A stretch of DNA of 64,000 bases from Nemertoderma westbladi (taxonomy: Eukaryota; Xenacoelomorpha; Nemertodermatida; Nemertodermatidae). Under the pieces are notes generated by a model, which saw nothing but the letters and a program-made list of their open reading frames with translations, had not been told where the DNA came from and did no database searches. Location: contig JAUCBJ010001059.1 in the NCBI GenBank assembly GCA_032718475.1, forward strand, positions 1 through 64,000, given 5' to 3'. Position 1 is the stretch's first letter; each line of letters begins with the position of its first letter. Positions 43,801 through 56,800 of the stretch are shown piece by piece. The position numbers and the translations under genes are program-made.

Positions 43801-44813
43801 GCAAGGGCGACGACGCGTCCGACAGTACTAGTGGTGCATCCGATGGTACTAGTGTGTCCGGTACTAGTGTGTCCGAAGCTATAAGTGGCTTGTCCGACGG
43901 TACTATTGGTAAGTCCGGTGGTATCAGTTGTGTGACTGACAGTATCCGCTGTGTGTCCGACGGTACTAGAGGTGAGTCTGACGGTATTGTGGGTACATCC
44001 AGCAGTGTCTGCGGTGCATTCGTCGGTACTTCTAGTGTTGCATCGGACGTTATCGGTGGTGTGACCGCCGTTACAATCGGACGAAGAAATCGGTTTATGG
44101 TGAATCAATCCCCCAGCTGGCAGGATGTGACGGAGTCCTCTAGTGGTGGGCGTCAGACGAGGCGGATCCATAGCGACTGGGGCCCCAGATGGCGACATTC
44201 TAATGGGTCTCGGTCTCGGTGTCGATAAAACCGAAGCCAACGGACGAGGAGTTGTTGTTATAGGTTCCACAGATACAGTGCTTCGGCACAGGAATGGCTC
44301 TACCGGATACGCAATAAAGGGAGGGTAATTTTCGCTAAATGAAACTGTATCAATTATTTGCGGCTTTTTGGAAGGTCTAGATGACTTTATAGGAGACTTT
44401 GTTGGTGTGGATACAACCCTGGAAGGTAGTTGCGATGGAGTTGAAATAACTTTTGTACTCAAATATTGTTGTATTGGAGGTTCTGAAACATTTAATGATG
44501 TCGTTACAAAATATAAATCGTCACGGTTTATGGTGGTTAGAGACCTTCCACGGGATGATGTGGGCGCCAACGATACTGTTTGTGTACTCGGAGTGGATTG
44601 TATCGGCGAATGAACTATTGTAGGAGGCGTTATCGCTGAACTTGGTGGAATTATATTTAGAGATTCTTTCTGATGAATTTCTAATGGATCGTTCGACACA
44701 TCGGCTGCAATCATGTCCAACAGTTGGTCCAGAGCGGGGTCGGTGGCTGCATCGAATGCGAGCTTACTGATCGAGTCAGTGGGCATGGAAAGCAACTCAT
44801 CGAGGGAAGGGTT
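40893..44813 (-). CDS. NPAT: NPAT-like last exon (1306 codons)
   Basis: Acceptor ATTTTAG|AAC, phase 0; stop at 40893-40895. After the acidic/hydrophobic start block it is low-complexity and Ser/Thr/Pro-rich. It includes a degenerate Thr/Ser/His repeat (TVGHTADTVSHTTDTT and similar, about residues 250-330), a PNQVQPI repeat, a basic stretch RKSTRKRR near ESKKPR (likely nuclear signal), and an AT-hook-like core VGRPKK. Several SP and TP sites fit CDK regulation. The conserved C-terminal motif ends the protein. Confidence 0.87.
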   Translation of the reverse strand, partial: NPSLDELLSMPTDSISKLAFDAATDPALDQLLDMIAADVSNDPLEIHQKESLNIIPPSSAITPPTIVHSPIQSTPSTQTVSLAPTSSRGRSLTTINRDDLYFVTTSLNVSEPPIQQYLSTKVISTPSQLPSRVVSTPTKSPIKSSRPSKKPQIIDTVSFSENYPPFIAYPVEPFLCRSTVSVEPITTTPRPLASVLSTPRPRPIRMSPSGAPVAMDPPRLTPTTRGLRHILPAGGLIHHKPISSSDCNGGHTTDNVRCNTRSTDECTADTAGCTHNTVRLTSSTVGHTADTVSHTTDTTGLTNSTVGQATYSFGHTSTGHTSTIGCTTSTVGRVVALATGSSTETDVTTTTTATSSYISDQFTNIYFNYYLQDRSLDLCSTGTASYIPLCYSNPNVMGDGIDASSGGPMVSTTAEGLTGRVTSQPRKSTRKRRAVEQLPESKKPRLATIVSKPPNAVVVRELPLASPSLTVANIPPNGQTTLVQPILLGVGPNQVQPIQLVPNQVHSIHLEPNQVQPMEQQTMRAGAGLITSHAGTLTDCIDHIENTHSPPSLPQQQSEVFIRRSPVNIPLCQDNSTLKDLRVVLIDCNENQSIGHNIERESMRNNKTTDRVAAESRGVSFPEESPASPIPCETPNETLSAVNDYYGAGMRKQEYLLCLGLKPVTNSNGRLDTNAACKSSKDSSPQSPTMLSNSVNLNSQRFNELSSFDLSQTKCIPLSPVSIYTEVECSDDDIPQTGASVLDETSDSARGTKSCKSDLFFAEFDALVKPTGGNFNSFSKDRELNSWSDLSSMPAWLTSIYSDQFREKVELTAAPNVRASICKEHVISDVASDEFAYRKPDQVDSFTLETGSHNNIQNNVDPNCSKNGNKVVYLLGTGDEEGNITSKQISDECIIIDNAAVLSYDRIKPTPTRMFEKMKAQRRIMKRIVSGASGGSTKSGRHKTKIVKGCLEKYYTDVKTVRRIEVPTDNQSNKHCASPRKSRRKPKRLKSSSPGKNRRNSSGSSVPVRSSRPVGRPKKLMIAYKAKGKSKSVERQPGNVDSSGVKENLPQSTRGKLNLKSILSSFTGGADDVGVNETENTSIATTPLSVVIAKLPSPKGSKNDSLGTSAVGNEFSRGRNIKGHSVKGSPRSRYRRSVDDVRVRQSTPNDVVTLVGDKSTVTKMSSSTSGLRLQRNNKGDGRNAENISNGKNVPNRLLRSAAENGKASPGVCGNPSKLSQRGLVGCSTPGTLAQTVTKPKQPTVAEPHSKSLVLRPKPRIAASPNTHNAVTRSQMSLSPLIPLLPTLPRTMTDSEIDSFLDSIDYS

Positions 44814-47800
44814 CTAAAATAAACAGAACATAAAACATGAGTTGTAGCTAAACAACACATTGATACATTGATAAAGAAAACTAACCAATGAAAAATCTTG
44901 CAAGGGTCAAAAATCACTAAAAGTGGCCAAAATTAGGTTGAGATTTTCGTCAACAATTTTTTCTTTCAAAACCTATAAACATATCATTCGAAAGCGCTTT
45001 TTAAGGAGAATGCGATGAGCACGGTGTGCAGCTTTAAAAATTAACTTACTAATTATATTTGGGTTTTAATTTGGGTTTTAAGTTAAGTCCCCCCTGTAAT
45101 GCAATTTCCGTATAGAAATAGTATAGAACATTACAGGTGGGACGCATTACAGGGGGGCTACATTTTTTATAAGGAGAGTATAGAGCATTACAGGGAGGGG
45201 GGGGGGGGGGCGCATTACAGAGGGGACATTTCCTGCTTGTTTTTATCTCTTATTTCAATAAACTTCTACATATTTTACAATGTTTGGGCAAGATGAAAAG
45301 CCCGCGCGAAATTTCCTTTTCAAAGAGACCAAATATAAGACTTCAAAATTTCTTGGGAAGAATTTATTGACATTTAAGTGGCATTACAGGGGGGGGGGGG
45401 GGGGGCAAGCGGATCACCCCGACTTTATAACTTTTAACTACCACTACGTGAATATGCTAACATGCAATTGGCTGAAATTTGGACAGCGAACATAGGAAAG
45501 ATGGTTCTTTCATATATCCAGGTTTTTATGATTGGAGCTGTGAGATGATCATAGTTAACCAGGTCCATTACAGGTGGGACACAAAAAACAATACAAATGT
45601 CTAATGCTTATTCTTACTGACCTTAGATACATTGCACTGAAAAAAGTAACTACATCTCGTTTGAAAAAGTGCCTCTATCAATTATTAGTGGCATTAATTA
45701 ATTTTGAAAGTTGCGATTTTACTAAACTGCAATTTTTTTCGAAATATGAAATTATTTATTTTTCCAAATTACAAAAACTAATTTTGTTAAATTTAATTAA
45801 ATGTACTTCAAGACTATACCAGGTTATGTAAATTACTAAATATATTAAAGTTCCACTTTTTTGAATTTCTGTAAAAAGGTGCGCTTTTAAACAAGGTTTA
45901 TGTGTTGTAAAGTGCTACTTTAAAACAAAAAAAATTAAAAAAGTACCCTAATCAGTAAACAGTTACGATTTTAAACTTTTAACGCAAACGTGACCCATGA
46001 AAATGTGAATATTGTGTAAAAAGATACGATATGCTTTAAAGGAAACAAACCATATCTTAGGAGGATTGAAGAGCCTCAATATTATTTATTGTTGTCCATG
46101 GACAACAATAAATAATATATTCGCTTCTGCAGAATTTTATGCTCTTTCAAATGGTATATAGATATCAACATATCTGGTTCGTTAACATTATAAAATTTAA
46201 ATGCTTTTAACTTATTGAGTGTCTACACTGAAGAATCTATGTTTTTTCGAATTCGCGCAGATATTCTGAATATTTTTAAACAAAATATACACCCCCGTTC
46301 GGGGTAAATAAGCACAATAAAATAAAGTTAGACATTATATGACATTGTCATTGTCCCAATCACAAACGAGTACGAATATCTTGGAGTTACAATGCAACCA
46401 ACCATTTGCTTCACTCGTGATATCTTAAAGAAAAAGCGTACAGCGCCATAGGTTGTCTTAATAATCTCCCTCTCATTGACTCCGGCCTCCAAATATTCAA
46501 AGCAAAAATCGCCCCAATTATATTATATGCTATCACAGAAATCTCCCCGTTCCTAACTCTAGCTAACCTGAAAGATATCGACAGGGTCAAATCAATGTAT
46601 TGCAAACGGATGCTCAGCTTACATAAATCGGCCTCATCTACAATGGTTCTAAATCTGTTAAATCAGAGTACCCTGGTTCAAGACATCCTCAGAGATTCAC
46701 CAGCTTCAGTACTCTGACAAGACTGTCTTAAATAATTATAACGCATTCCGGATGGAACGTGAACAGAATTTCGTTTCCGAACAACACACGCGAGGGCCGG
46801 CGTTCAACAACTCGTCGTGGCGCCGACCTGGTCAACGAAACAGACACGTCATAACTCGCGCTACAGCTCACGGATTTCACCTCCTCCTTTGTACTGACCG
46901 CTGCCCATTCCATGACCTATCTGGCTCGTGTTGCTGTCGCTACTGCAACCATTCTTCCAAGGACCGATATCACGTACTCGTATGCCCATCCTGCCCCTCA
47001 CTCGCTACTCTCGCCCAACTATAGCTGCTCAACACGCTCCTTTTATCTCATTACTAACTACAGTATATGGTGAAGGGTTGGACAGTATAACGAGTTATAT
47101 ATGTCCACATATAATGTCTATTCTGAATATTTAATTCAAGGTAGCGTTGCAAAAAAATGGTGTTCAATAACACCGAAAAATTCCGGTCATTCTAAGATAT
47201 AAATTATTGGAAATGATCGAGGAAGTCAAAAGTTACGGCGTGTCTAATGTTTTTGTTAAGTTTTGGCCACTTTTAGTGACTTCCACAAACAGATTTCCTG
47301 TATCTATATGATCCCAGTATTTCTTTCCAAAGATTCGTCAACTTAGACTGCCATTGGTTAAACTTTCGGAATTACCCTATCTACATACACAGCACAGACG
47401 CATACTTGGTATTTCGTACCCACAGACGGGTTCTTATTACCACATAAATACTGAATCAAACACTTAATATTTTGAACGCCGGTCCACCCGATTAAGATAA
47501 CTCTTAAGTTTAACTAACCAATATTGTAAGAGAACCCTCATCGTCGCTGTTAACATTATCGTCGAACTTGTATGTGCCTGTCGTGGTTTTGTTAAGCTGC
47601 TGATCGGTTTGCTCTATACGTGTTTTATTAATATTAAACGCCAAACGAGATGAGAAACCCTCGTTACTAATCAATTCCTCAATGATTTGCTAAAAATTTA
47701 ATAAAATAATTGTATACAGTTAACAAACGAGCAATTATTAAACGTTATGCACCAAATACTCCGCTATAAACCATTTAAGGGGTTCAACTCCCGTCCCCTC

Positions 47801-50800
47801 CGTCCCTTTGTCTTCATCGTTACTTGAACTTACTGTAATCGCGTCCCCATCCGATGTAACATTCCTCGCATCTTTCACCGCAGTCTTTCCTTTCACTACT
47901 CGGGTTTTTGCCTTTCTAGGTGTTCGCATCTTAATTCTCGCCTTAGCAACTGGATTCGGTATCTTATCAACAACTGATAAAATAAAACAAATTAATACTG
48001 GCAGACTGGCTATAAGACTCATTAATACAATTTATCAAGTTTCTGTTTTATTATTATATTAAATCCGGTTTATTTATTTTTAATCAGGATTTAATCATCA
48101 ATATATGCAGTCATGGTTTAAAGATTCTTCGATAAAAGACACCTTCATTATTTATAAGAACACAATATGGCTGAAATTCAAGTAACATGTAATAATATCA
48201 ATCAAAGGTCATAATCTACCATTATAACAAAAAAAAGGATAAAATTCATTAATCAAAATCGTAAAATTTTAAATAAGATGAAATTTCATTTATTATGGAA
48301 TGCATCCGGCTGTACGCGGTACAGTGTTACAAAATGTACCGTAACAGATACGGAACGCATCCGACTGTACGCGGTACAGTGTTACACAATGTACCGTACC
48401 AGATACGGAATGCAACCGGCTGTACGCGGTACAGTGTTACACAATGTACCGCACCAGATACGGAACGCATCCGGCTGTACTGTACGCGGTACAGTGTTAC
48501 ACAATGTACCGCACCAGATACGGAATGCATCCGGCTGTACGCGGTACAGTGTTACACAATGTACCGCAACAGATACGGAATGCATCCGGCTGTATGCGGT
48601 ACAGTGTTACACAATGTTCCGCACCAGATACGGAATGCATCCGGCTGTACGCGGTACAGTGTTACACAATGTACCGCAACAGATACGGAATGCATCCGGC
48701 TGTACGCGGTACAGTGTTACACAATGTACCGTACCAGATACGGAATGCAACCGGCTGTACGCGGTACAGTGTTACACAATGTACCGTACCAGATACGGAA
48801 TGCAACCGGCTGTACGCGGTACAGTGTTACACAATGTACCGCACCAGATACGGAACGCATCCGGCTGTACGCGGTACAGTGTTACACAATGTACCGCAAC
48901 AGATACGGAATGCATCCGGCTGTACGCGGTACAGTGTTACACAATGTTCCGCACCAGATACGGAATGCATCCGGCTGTACGCGGTACAGTGTTACACAAT
49001 GTACCGCAACAGATACGGAATGCATCCGGCTGTACGCGGTACAGTGTTACACAATGTACCGCACCAGATACGGAATGCATCCGGCTGTACGCGGTACAGT
49101 GTTACACAATGTACCGTACCAGATACGGAATGCAACCGGCTGTACGCGGTACAGTGTTACACAATGTACCGCACCAGATACGGAACGCATCCGGCTGTAC
49201 GCGGTACAGTGTTACACAATGTACCGTACCAGATACGGAATGCATCCGGCTGTACGCGGTACAGTGTTACACAATGTACCGTACCAGATACGGAACGCAT
49301 CCGGCTGTACGCGGTACAGTGTTACACAATGTACCGTACCAGATACGGAATGCAACCGGCTGTACGCGGTACAGTGTTACACAATGTACCGCACCAGATA
49401 CGGAACGCATCCGGCTGTACGCGGTACAGTGTTACACAATGTACCGTACCAGATACGGCATGCATCCGGCTGTACTGTACGCGGTACAGTGTTACACAAT
49501 GTACCGTACCAGATACGGAATGCATCCGGCTGTACTGTACGCGGTACAGTGTTACACAATGTTCCGCACCAGATACGGAACGCATCCGGCTGTACGCGGT
49601 ACAGTGTTACACAATGTACCGTACCAGATACGGAATGCAACCGGCTGTACGCGGTACAGTGTTACACAATGTACCGCACCAGATACGGAACGCATCCGGC
49701 TGTACTGTACGCGGTACAGTGTTACACAATGTACCGCACCAGATACGGAATGCATCCGGCTGTACGCGGTACAGTGTTACACAATGTACCGCAACAGATA
49801 CGGAATGCATCCGGCTGTATGCGGTACAGTGTTACACAATGTTCCGCACCAGATACGGAATGCATCCGGCTGTACGCGGTACAGTGTTACACAATGTACC
49901 GCAACAGATACGGAATGCATCCGGCTGTACGCGGTACAGTGTTACACAATGTACCGTACCAGATACGGAATGCAACCGGCTGTACGCGGTACAGTGTTAC
50001 ACAATGTACCGTACCAGATACGGAATGCAACCGGCTGTACGCGGTACAGTGTTACACAATGTACCGCACCAGATACGGAACGCATCCGGCTGTACGCGGT
50101 ACAGTGTTACACAATGTACCGCAACAGATACGGAATGCATCCGGCTGTACGCGGTACAGTGTTACACAATGTTCCGCACCAGATACGGAATGCATCCGGC
50201 TGTACGCGGTACAGTGTTACACAATGTACCGCAACAGATACGGAATGCATCCGGCTGTACGCGGTACAGTGTTACACAATGTACCGCACCAGATACGGAA
50301 TGCATCCGGCTGTACGCGGTACAGTGTTACACAATGTACCGTACCAGATACGGAATGCAACCGGCTGTACGCGGTACAGTGTTACACAATGTACCGCACC
50401 AGATACGGAACGCATCCGGCTGTACGCGGTACAGTGTTACACAATGTACCGTACCAGATACGGAATGCATCCGGCTGTACGCGGTACAGTGTTACACAAT
50501 GTACCGTACCAGATACGGAACGCATCCGGCTGTACGCGGTACAGTGTTACACAATGTACCGTACCAGATACGGAATGCAACCGGCTGTACGCGGTACAGT
50601 GTTACACAATGTACCGCACCAGATACGGAACGCATCCGGCTGTACGCGGTACAGTGTTACACAATGTACCGTACCAGATACGGCATGCATCCGGCTGTAC
50701 TGTACGCGGTACAGTGTTACACAATGTACCGTACCAGATACGGAATGCATCCGGCTGTACTGTACGCGGTACAGTGTTACACAATGTACCGTACCAGATA

Positions 50801-53800
50801 CGGAACGCATCCGGCTGTACGCGGTACAGTGTTACACAATGTACCGTACCAGATACGGAATGCATCCGGCTGTACGCGGTACAGTGTTACACAATGTACC
50901 GTACCAGATACGGAATGCATCCGGCTGTACGCGGTACAGTGTTACACAATGTACCGCAACAGATACGAAATGCATCCGGCTGTACTGTACGCGGTACAGT
51001 GTTACACAATGTACCGTACCAGATACGGAATGCATCCGGCTGTACGCGGTACAGTGTTACACAATGTACCGCACCAGATACGGAACGCATCCGGCTGTAC
51101 TGTACGCGGTACAGTGTTACACAATGTACCGTACCAGATACGGAATGCATCCGGCTGTACGCGGTACAGTGTTACACAATGTTCCGCACCAGATACGGAA
51201 CGCATCCGGCTGTACGCGGTACAGTGTTACACAATGTACCGTACCAGATACGGAATGCATCCGGCTGTACGCGGTACAGTGTTACACAATGTGCCGCACC
51301 AGATACGGAATGCATCCGGCTGTACGCGGTACAGTGTTACACAATGTACCGCACCAGATACGGAACGCATCCGGCTGTACTGTACGCGGTACAGTGTTAC
51401 ACAATGTACCGTACCAGATACGGAATGCATCCGGCTGTACGCGGTACAGTGTTACACAATGTACCGCACCAGATACGGAATGCATCCGGCTGTACTGTAC
51501 GCGGTACAGTGTTACACAATGTACCGCAACAGATACGAAATGCATCCGGCTGTACTGTACGCGGTACAGTGTTACACAATGTACCGTACCAGATACGGAA
51601 TGCATCCGGCTGTACGCGGTACAGTGTTACACAATGTTCCGCACCAGATACGGAACGCATCCGGCTGTACGCGGTACAGTGTTACACAATGTACCGTACC
51701 AGATACGGAATGCAACCGGCTGTACGCGGTACAGTGTTACACAATATACCGCACCAGATACGGAACGCATCCGGCTGTACTGTACGCGGTACAGTGTTAC
51801 ACAATGTACCGCACCAGATACGGAATGCATCCGGCTGTACGCGGTACAGTGTTACACAATGTACCGCAACAGATACGGAATGCATCCGGCTGTATGCGGT
51901 ACAGTGTTACACAATGTTCCGCACCAGATACGGAATGCATCCGGCTGTACGCGGTACAGTGTTACACAATGTACCGCAACAGATACGGAATGCATCCGGC
52001 TGTACGCGGTACAGTGTTACACAATGTACCGTACCAGATACGGAATGCAACCGGCTGTACGCGGTACAGTGTTACACAATGTACCGTACCAGATACGGAA
52101 TGCAACCGGCTGTACGCGGTACAGTGTTACACAATGTACCGCACCAGATACGGAACGCATCCGGCTGTACGCGGTACAGTGTTACACAATGTACCGCAAC
52201 AGATACGGAATGCATCCGGCTGTACGCGGTACAGTGTTACACAATGTTCCGCACCAGATACGGAATGCATCCGGCTGTACGCGGTACAGTGTTACACAAT
52301 GTACCGCACCAGATACGGAACGCATCCGGCTGTACTGTACGCGGTACAGTGTTACACAATGTACCGCACCAGATACGGAATGCATCCGGCTGTACGCGGT
52401 ACAGTGTTACACAATGCACCGTACCAGATACGGAATGCAACCGGCTGTACGCGGTACAGTGTTACACAATGTACCGCACCAGATACGGAACGCATCCGGC
52501 TGTACGCGGTACAGTGTTACACAATGTACCGTACCAGATACGGAATGCATCCGGCTGTACGCGGTACAGTGTTACACAATGTACCGTACCAGATACGGAA
52601 CGCATCCGGCTGTACGCGGTACAGTGTTACACAATGTACCGTACCAGATACGGAATGCAACCGGCTGTACGCGGTACAGTGTTACACAATGTACCGCACC
52701 AGATACGGAACGCATCCGGCTGTACGCGGTACAGTGTTACACAATGTACCGTACCAGATACGGCATGCATCCGGCTGTACTGTACGCGGTACAGTGTTAC
52801 ACAATGTACCGTACCAGATACGGAATGCATCCGGCTGTACTGTACGCGGTACAGTGTTACACAATGTACCGTACCAGATACGGAACGCATCCGGCTGTAC
52901 GCGGTACAGTGTTACACAATGTACCGTACCAGATACGGAATGCATCCGGCTGTACGCGGTACAGTGTTACACAATGTACCGTACCAGATACGGAATGCAT
53001 CCGGCTGTACGCGGTACAGTGTTACACAATGTACCGCAACAGATACGAAATGCATCCGGCTGTACTGTGCTATGTTGTGAGGTGAGCCGAAAGATAGAAC
53101 AAGAGTTTATCTGAAGCATGTACACAACATAATAATCAATATAATACATATATAGATGTGATAGATAAGTCAGCAGTCAGGTGGGCGCCGACTGCATAGC
53201 AGATATACCAGATACCGGTATGGTAGGTATCAGTATGCTATAAGAAGAACGGTACAGCAGTAAGGTATATGCAGTAAGGTAACCGACAGAACAGTATAAC
53301 ATACATATATACTATATGGCTACGAGTAGGTCACGAGTATCTCTCATCTCCCCCTTTCAGTTTTAGTGAGTCTGGGAATATATGTCAGTACCTCTCACCT
53401 CCCCCTTTCAGTCTGGGAGATCGTCGCGGGATGATTTTTGACCTCACCTCGTCATCGAATGTAATGTTGCGTTTGGGTGGGGACCCACGAGGTGTGTCCG
53501 GATTGGACGGTGTGGAAGGAGAGTTGCGTGCTCCGACAAAGCGACGGAGGTATCGACGGTTGCGTATGAGTTTGCGCCCATTCGAGAGGAGGATTTCGAA
53601 GCGGCGGAACCCGAGTTTTCCCACGATAGTGCCAGTGCGGTCCCACAGGCGTGTCCGTTGACTTTGTAGACGGACCGTCTCACCGAGAGTAAGCGGTGGG
53701 AGGGGATGTGCGGATAGGTTATAACGATCAGCCATGTCCTGTTTAAGGATACCAGCTCGAATAACAGAATCGGTGGTCGGCTTTGTGGCAAAGGAAGCAG

Positions 53801-56800
53801 GGTGTACTGGCACGCGGGATCGCATTGAACGTCCATAGAGTAACTGCGCAGGGGACAAACCAGTGGCAGATGGGGTGTTTCGCCACTCAAGGATGGCCTC
53901 AGCAAATGCGCGTTGATCAAGATGTTTATTAGCGGTTTGACACTTTTTTACGAGGGCCTTCATGGCATGAACCGCAGATTCGGCATGGCCATTGGATTGT
54001 GGATATTCAGGCGAGGAGATGCGGTGTGTCACCGACCAGTCGTGGAGGAAGTTGCGGAACTCCTCTGACGTGAACTGGGGCCCTCCATCTGTAGATAGTT
54101 CGACCGGGGCACCATAGTCCCGGAAGTATTGGGTAAATGAGTCAATAAGGTGGCGTGTAGAGGGGCATGTGCGGTATGCCTCAACTATGGGCCAACCAGT
54201 GTGTCGATCAGCATATACAAGGTAATATTGATATGCGTAGGAGTACAGATCAGCGGAACATTGCTCAAATGGTCGATTTGGAAGCGGGGTTGAAATTAAG
54301 TCCTCATGTGGTTGACTACGTTGGTATAGTTGACACGAGTCACATGACTCGACAGTGTTTTTGATGTCGGAATTCATGCCGGGCCAGTAGAACGCCTGGC
54401 GCGCGCGACGCTTGGTACGAACAATGCCTTGATGCGAGGCATGTAACCGCTTAAGGATTTCACGACGAATGGAACTTGGGATAATGATCCTGGCTCCATA
54501 TAGAATGAGGTCGCCGTCGATTGACAGTTCCGGTAGTATACTTTTATATTGATGGACTGACTGTTTCGGTATGTCGTCAGTGTCTTTACCATTGGCAAGG
54601 TAATGGTACAGATGCTGGTAGGGGATATCTGTTTTAGCAGCGTTGATGATGATGTCGAGAGCAGGGTCATGACTGGGATGTCCGTCGGCGACTGATTCAT
54701 CATCTATAGCACTGACTCGTTGGATGACGGCTGTGTGGTGGTCATCTTGGAATAATACTTCATCACTGGGTTGCGGGTCGGAGGTAGGAGCTCGTGAGAG
54801 AGCGTCGGCTGAGTGATTGTCCTTCCCTGGGACCCATTTAGCTGTAAACGTATATGGGGCAAGTTTCTCGCGGAGGCGTTGGAGACGGGGGTTCTCAATG
54901 AGGTCGAGGGTGAACCTGTTGAGGATAGGAATTAATGGTTTGTGGTCAACTTCGATGTCAAAGTGTGTGAGGCCTTGGAGATATAACTTGCACTTTGATG
55001 CAGCCCATACGACAGCAAGTAATTCAAGCTCACACATAGCGTAGCGTGATTCGGTATTAGTTGTGAAACGAGAGCCACATTGAATGAGACGCCAGCTCGG
55101 AGGTGAGTTAAGATCAGCGTTGTGATTTTGCAGCAACACATATCCTAAGCCTTGGAGACGAGACGCATCCGTGCGAAGGACGGTGGGCAACACAGGGTTA
55201 AAAGGTTGAAGCACTGGTGGGGAGACCAAAGCGGCTTTAACGGCATTAAAGGCGGCGGTGTGCACGTCCAACCAGAGAAATGAGTTGCGAGTTTGCAGCA
55301 GCGGTCGTAAGGGAGCGGCAACAGCGGCGATTTCATTGGAGAACTCGCCGAGTTGGTTAACTAAACCAAAAAATGAGCGGAGCTCACGGATGTTCGTTGG
55401 GATGGGGAATTCCGAGATGGCTGATACCCGGCTGGGATCAGCTTCGACACCAGTGTGGCCAACAATATAGCCAGCAAACTCAACACTTGGCTGCGCAAAA
55501 ACGATTTTGTCAGGGTTTAGAGTTATTGAAGCATTACGACATCGGGTTAAAAGTTCCGAAACAATAGTGACGTGTTCGTCAAACGTTGTTGTATAAACGA
55601 TGATGTCGTCTACAATTTTTCTACTATTTGTTAGGCCCTCGAGTGCAGCATCGCCTCGACGGCAATATTCATCCCCGGAGCATGATAGACCCATCGGTGC
55701 GCGAAGATACATATAGCGTCCATATGGGGTCAGGAATGTAGTGAGAGGTTGGCTGTCCTCGTCAAGAGGTATTTGCCAGTACCCATGGGTCGCATCGAAT
55801 TTGGAAAAGTAGCGCATTCCATGGGGAATTGAGAATACTACATCGCGGGGTGATGGAAAGGGATGAACTGGTCGGTGTATATGAATATTCAACCGTGTAT
55901 GGTCAACGCACATACGTAATTTACCGTTCTTTTTCGTTGTCACGACCAGGGGACTAACAAACTCAGTTGGGTAGTCCACTTTTGAAATAACTCCCTTTAA
56001 TTCCATCTGATTGAGGTTTTCTTTGATTTCCTCGCGGTAAGCAAATGGTATGGGGCGAGCGGCGTGGACTGCGTACGCCTCGTATCCCTTTTTCATGTAG
56101 ATATGCATAGGGTCACCAGACATGGTGGGCAGTTCGACATTAGGTGAACTCCCGGCAAACACGTCATTGAATTCGCAAACAAGCTGTTGGTGGGTGTTTT
56201 CGATAGTTTTTATAGGTGTGTCGTCCGTGATTGGCGGTGGGGTTGACACAGTAAGCAGGTTCCCTCGTTGAGCGGTTATATAGCCGGGAATTGGAAATTC
56301 TGGGGCTAATAGTCCGTGCTGTTTACATACAATGTATGACATTAGAAACCCATCGAAATCGGAGGTAATATATGCAACGGTGGGTATACAACGTTCATAG
56401 TAAATTATATTAATTGAAATGGAACCAAGACATTCCATTTGTGTTTTATTTGCAGCTAACAGCGGTATGACGTCATTGGGGTTGATATACTGGGTTAAAC
56501 CATGGGTTTCGACAATAGAATTCGAAATTATGGTGTCATCCGCCCCAGTATCAACTACTGATGAATTTATGAAAAAGGTTGCATCATGGCAGGAGACAGA
56601 GACGCGTATCCTAGGTGGTTTCGATGAAACAGCATAAATGAATGCATTATTGTTGTTTATGTTTCCATCCTCGAGATCGGTTGCAATATAGCTATTATGG
56701 GAGGCTTTATTTGGATGCGACCGAGGGACAGGTTTAGGAGTCGTGGAGGTCGAGGTAGCGGACTGTTTCTTACCGCAAACAGGAGCTATGTGACCTTGTA

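Larger units (their letters stand above)
44814..47518 (-). other. NPAT-like intron with 'CATTACAGG' repeats and mobile scraps
   Basis: Between 45090 and 45590 the word CATTACAGG recurs six times, next to G runs of 14 (45197-45210) and 17 (45389-45405). A perfect palindrome is at 46079-46118 and a LINE remnant at 46375-47030. The rest is AT-rich and unrecognised. Confidence 0.6.

Noticed and set aside
47738-48022. Stand-alone 94-residue gene
   Set aside because: Its first residues precede a good acceptor, and a strong donor (ACA|GTAAGT) with matching phase links it to the NPAT-like exons; the rest is intron read-through.
48296-53067. Giant plus-strand proteins of about 1600 residues
   Set aside because: They come from the stop-free 55-bp satellite, exist in all three frames at once and have no gene features; kept only as an observation.
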